DNA of 64,000 bases from Kiloniella majae. GTDB lineage: Bacteria > Pseudomonadota > Alphaproteobacteria > Kiloniellales > Kiloniellaceae. Numbering within the stretch: the stretch's first letter is position 1; each line of letters starts with the position of its first letter. Under the pieces are notes generated by a model. The model was not told the DNA's origin, ran no database searches, and saw only the letters and a list, made by a program, of their open reading frames with translations. The position numbers and the translations under genes are program-made. The stretch covers positions 62,001 through 126,000 of the forward strand of contig NZ_MTSZ01000008.1 in assembly GCF_002118315.1 (NCBI RefSeq). The letters are read 5' to 3'. Shown piece by piece: positions 62,749 through 64,000 of this stretch.

Positions 62749-63825
62749 ATGTTTAACCTGAAACGCTTTCAATTATTTTATCTTATCCTTACCGTCATCA
62801 CAGGTATCATCGGCTTTCAAAAGGCAGTCTTTTCACAAGACAATGAAACAACAGGTGAAGCCAAAAATGGCGCTGTCGTTGTTATGTACCAACGCTTTGG
62901 AGAAACCCGATACCCGACAACCAGCACGTCGATATCAACATTAACGAGCCACATCCAGGAACTTCAAGACAGTCGCTACAATATCTTACCTCTCTCAAAT
63001 ATCGTAGATGCCATCACACAGAATCTGCCGCTGCCAGAGCGTGCGATTGCGATCACTATCGACGATGCCTATATTTCTTTCTATGAAAGCGCCTGGCCTG
63101 AATTTAAAAAAGCGAACCTTGCGGTCACCCTTTTTGTAACAACATCTGCAGTAGATCAAAACCGGCCCGGTTATATGTCCTGGTCTCAAATAAGAGAGCT
63201 AGCCTCGGACCCACTTGTAACAATTGGCAGTCACGCCAACGAACTTCGGCACATTGCGCATTTATCCGTCGAAGAGCAAAAACAGGCAATCGATAAATCC
63301 AATCAGACCTTCAGACGGGCTTTAGGAAAACAACCCAATCTATTTGCTTACCCCTACGGTGAAATCAGCAATGGCCTGCAAAGCACCTTGAAAGCAAATG
63401 GTTTCAAAGCAGCATTTGGTCAGCATTCTGGCGCTATTGCTCGCAATGCCAACCTTATGTCTTTACCACGCTATCCATTCAATGACCGGTTTGGCCCAAT
63501 CGACCGCTTCAAACTAGCCATTAACAGTCTGCCGTTGCCAGTCACCGCAGTTTTACCTGAAGATTTAACCCTTAGCGACGCCACTAACCCACCGCTTTTC
63601 GGCTTCACAATTGGTCCGGAAATAAAACCTCGTGAAGACGGATCTTATCGCGGACTGAATTGCTACAGCTCGCAAGGAGAGCTATCATTACAGGAACTTG
63701 GTGGCGGGCGTATTGAAGTCAGATTAACAGAGCCTTTCAAACAAGGAAGAGCCCGTATTAACTGCACAATGCTTGGCCCAAACGGACGCTGGCGCTGGTT
63801 TGGACAACAATATTACATTCCCTGA
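62749..63825 (+). CDS. Exported polysaccharide deacetylase-family protein
   Basis: A 358-residue protein with an N-terminal signal anchor (FYLILTVITGIIGFQKAVF). The NodB domain has the metal-site pair Asp105-Asp106 (ITIDDAYISF), the histidine motif GSHANELRHIAH (His162, His168) and AYPYGEI. The spacing between the two histidines is six residues rather than the usual four or five. The C-terminal 110 residues form a beta-rich domain I do not recognise. It probably removes acetyl groups from a cell-surface sugar polymer; the polymer is unknown. Confidence 0.85.
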   Translation: MFNLKRFQLFYLILTVITGIIGFQKAVFSQDNETTGEAKNGAVVVMYQRFGETRYPTTSTSISTLTSHIQELQDSRYNILPLSNIVDAITQNLPLPERAIAITIDDAYISFYESAWPEFKKANLAVTLFVTTSAVDQNRPGYMSWSQIRELASDPLVTIGSHANELRHIAHLSVEEQKQAIDKSNQTFRRALGKQPNLFAYPYGEISNGLQSTLKANGFKAAFGQHSGAIARNANLMSLPRYPFNDRFGPIDRFKLAINSLPLPVTAVLPEDLTLSDATNPPLFGFTIGPEIKPREDGSYRGLNCYSSQGELSLQELGGGRIEVRLTEPFKQGRARINCTMLGPNGRWRWFGQQYYIP

Positions 63826-63846
63826 ATGAAAAATATTACCCCATAC

Positions 63847-63885
63847 AAAAAGCCCGGAGCTGAATAATCAACACCGGGCTTTTTG
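63847..63885. terminator. Terminator between the deacetylase-family gene and the nifU-like gene
   Basis: AAAAAGCCCGG and CCGGGCTTTTT form an 11-bp stem around a 16-nt loop. It serves both converging genes. Confidence 0.9.
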
Positions 63886-63908
63886 TGTTTTGGAAATCAG
63901 TTCAATAC

Positions 63909-64000
63909 CTAAGCACTGGCGCGCACTTCAGATACTTCAGGGATGTAATGACGCAGCATGTTCTCGATTCCCATTTTCAGGGTCGCAGTAGAACTTGGGC
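63909..64000 (-). CDS. NifU-like iron-sulfur protein, C-terminus only
   Basis: The last 29 codons before a TAG at 63909-63911 read PSSTATLKMGIENMLRHYIP and then EVSEVRASA. This is the end of the NifU C-terminal domain, where PSST follows the second cluster cysteine. The gene continues beyond the right edge. In alphaproteobacteria a NifU-like scaffold gene next to tsaB is common. Confidence 0.85.
   Translation of the reverse strand, partial: PSSTATLKMGIENMLRHYIPEVSEVRASA

Overview
The window is from an alphaproteobacterium of moderate GC content, most likely a marine member of the Rhodospirillales/Thalassospirales type (Terasakiella-like is a guess). The evidence is the conserved block running, on the minus strand, from nifU (right edge) through tsaB, rimI, mucR, fur, an olsB/olsA-like pair, miaB, phoH, ybeY, a CBS-domain protein, lnt, a PraR-type regulator, metK, trmB and rimP-nusA-ylxR-infB-rbfA-truB-rpsO-pnp. 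MucR, Irr, alpha-type Fur and PraR are alphaproteobacterial regulators. No IS element, CRISPR array, rRNA or intact tRNA gene was recognised.

Layout. 1-3194 is the right end of an integrated plasmid-like element. It carries a TraL-like conjugation ATPase (cut by the window edge), iteron-like repeats, a RepA-type replication initiator, an excisionase/AlpA-like HTH protein, an AT-rich orphan gene, and a 48-nt copy of the 3' end of a tRNA-Arg(CCG) gene, which is the attachment site. 3217-4137 is an HNH endonuclease gene just outside that site. 4390-10219 is a four-gene signalling cluster: REC-PAS-GGDEF-EAL, a FixL-like PAS kinase, a single-domain receiver, and a REC-kinase-REC hybrid. 10249-22939 is a mixed chromosomal region with an MFS exporter and divergent MerR regulator sharing a sox-box-like promoter, an AdaA-type regulator beside a PEP-mutase-family enzyme, a class III nucleotide cyclase, a Thr-type asparaginase/isoaspartyl peptidase, the ribosomal oxygenase RoxA, a large sensor kinase, an AraC/GyrI regulator, an OxyR-like regulator lacking the peroxidatic cysteine, and NhaA.

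23176-26777 is a TPP riboswitch followed by thiBPQ (thiamine uptake). 26930-30638 holds an orphan solute-binding protein, a GST, a 2-hydroxyacid dehydrogenase and an SH3-domain protein. 30782-34317 is irr divergent from fabA-fabB-fabI (unsaturated fatty acid synthesis by the FabA/FabB route). 34406-39943 holds small membrane and redox genes, including a GST/NTF2-like/tautomerase operon divergent from a LysR gene.

40110-62553 is the housekeeping block, all on the minus strand: RNA decay and translation (pnp to rimP), tRNA modification (trmB, miaB, tsaB), SAM synthesis, envelope lipid and lipoprotein maturation (lnt, olsBA-like), ribosome quality (ybeY, phoH, rimI) and global regulators (fur, mucR). 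The rimP operon leader contains two mutually exclusive hairpins, one a terminator, and the pnp leader contains a long imperfect hairpin; both suggest RNA-level control. A polysaccharide-deacetylase family protein and the C-terminus of a NifU-like protein end the window.

Most promising for novelty: the tRNA-Arg-integrated element with its altered TraL P-loop; the OxyR-like protein with Arg in place of Cys199; the sox-box-like promoter controlled by a MerR protein without the SoxR iron-sulfur motif; the FixL-like/c-di-GMP cluster; and the rimP-leader attenuator. All functional statements rest on reading of sequence and family knowledge; no search was run.
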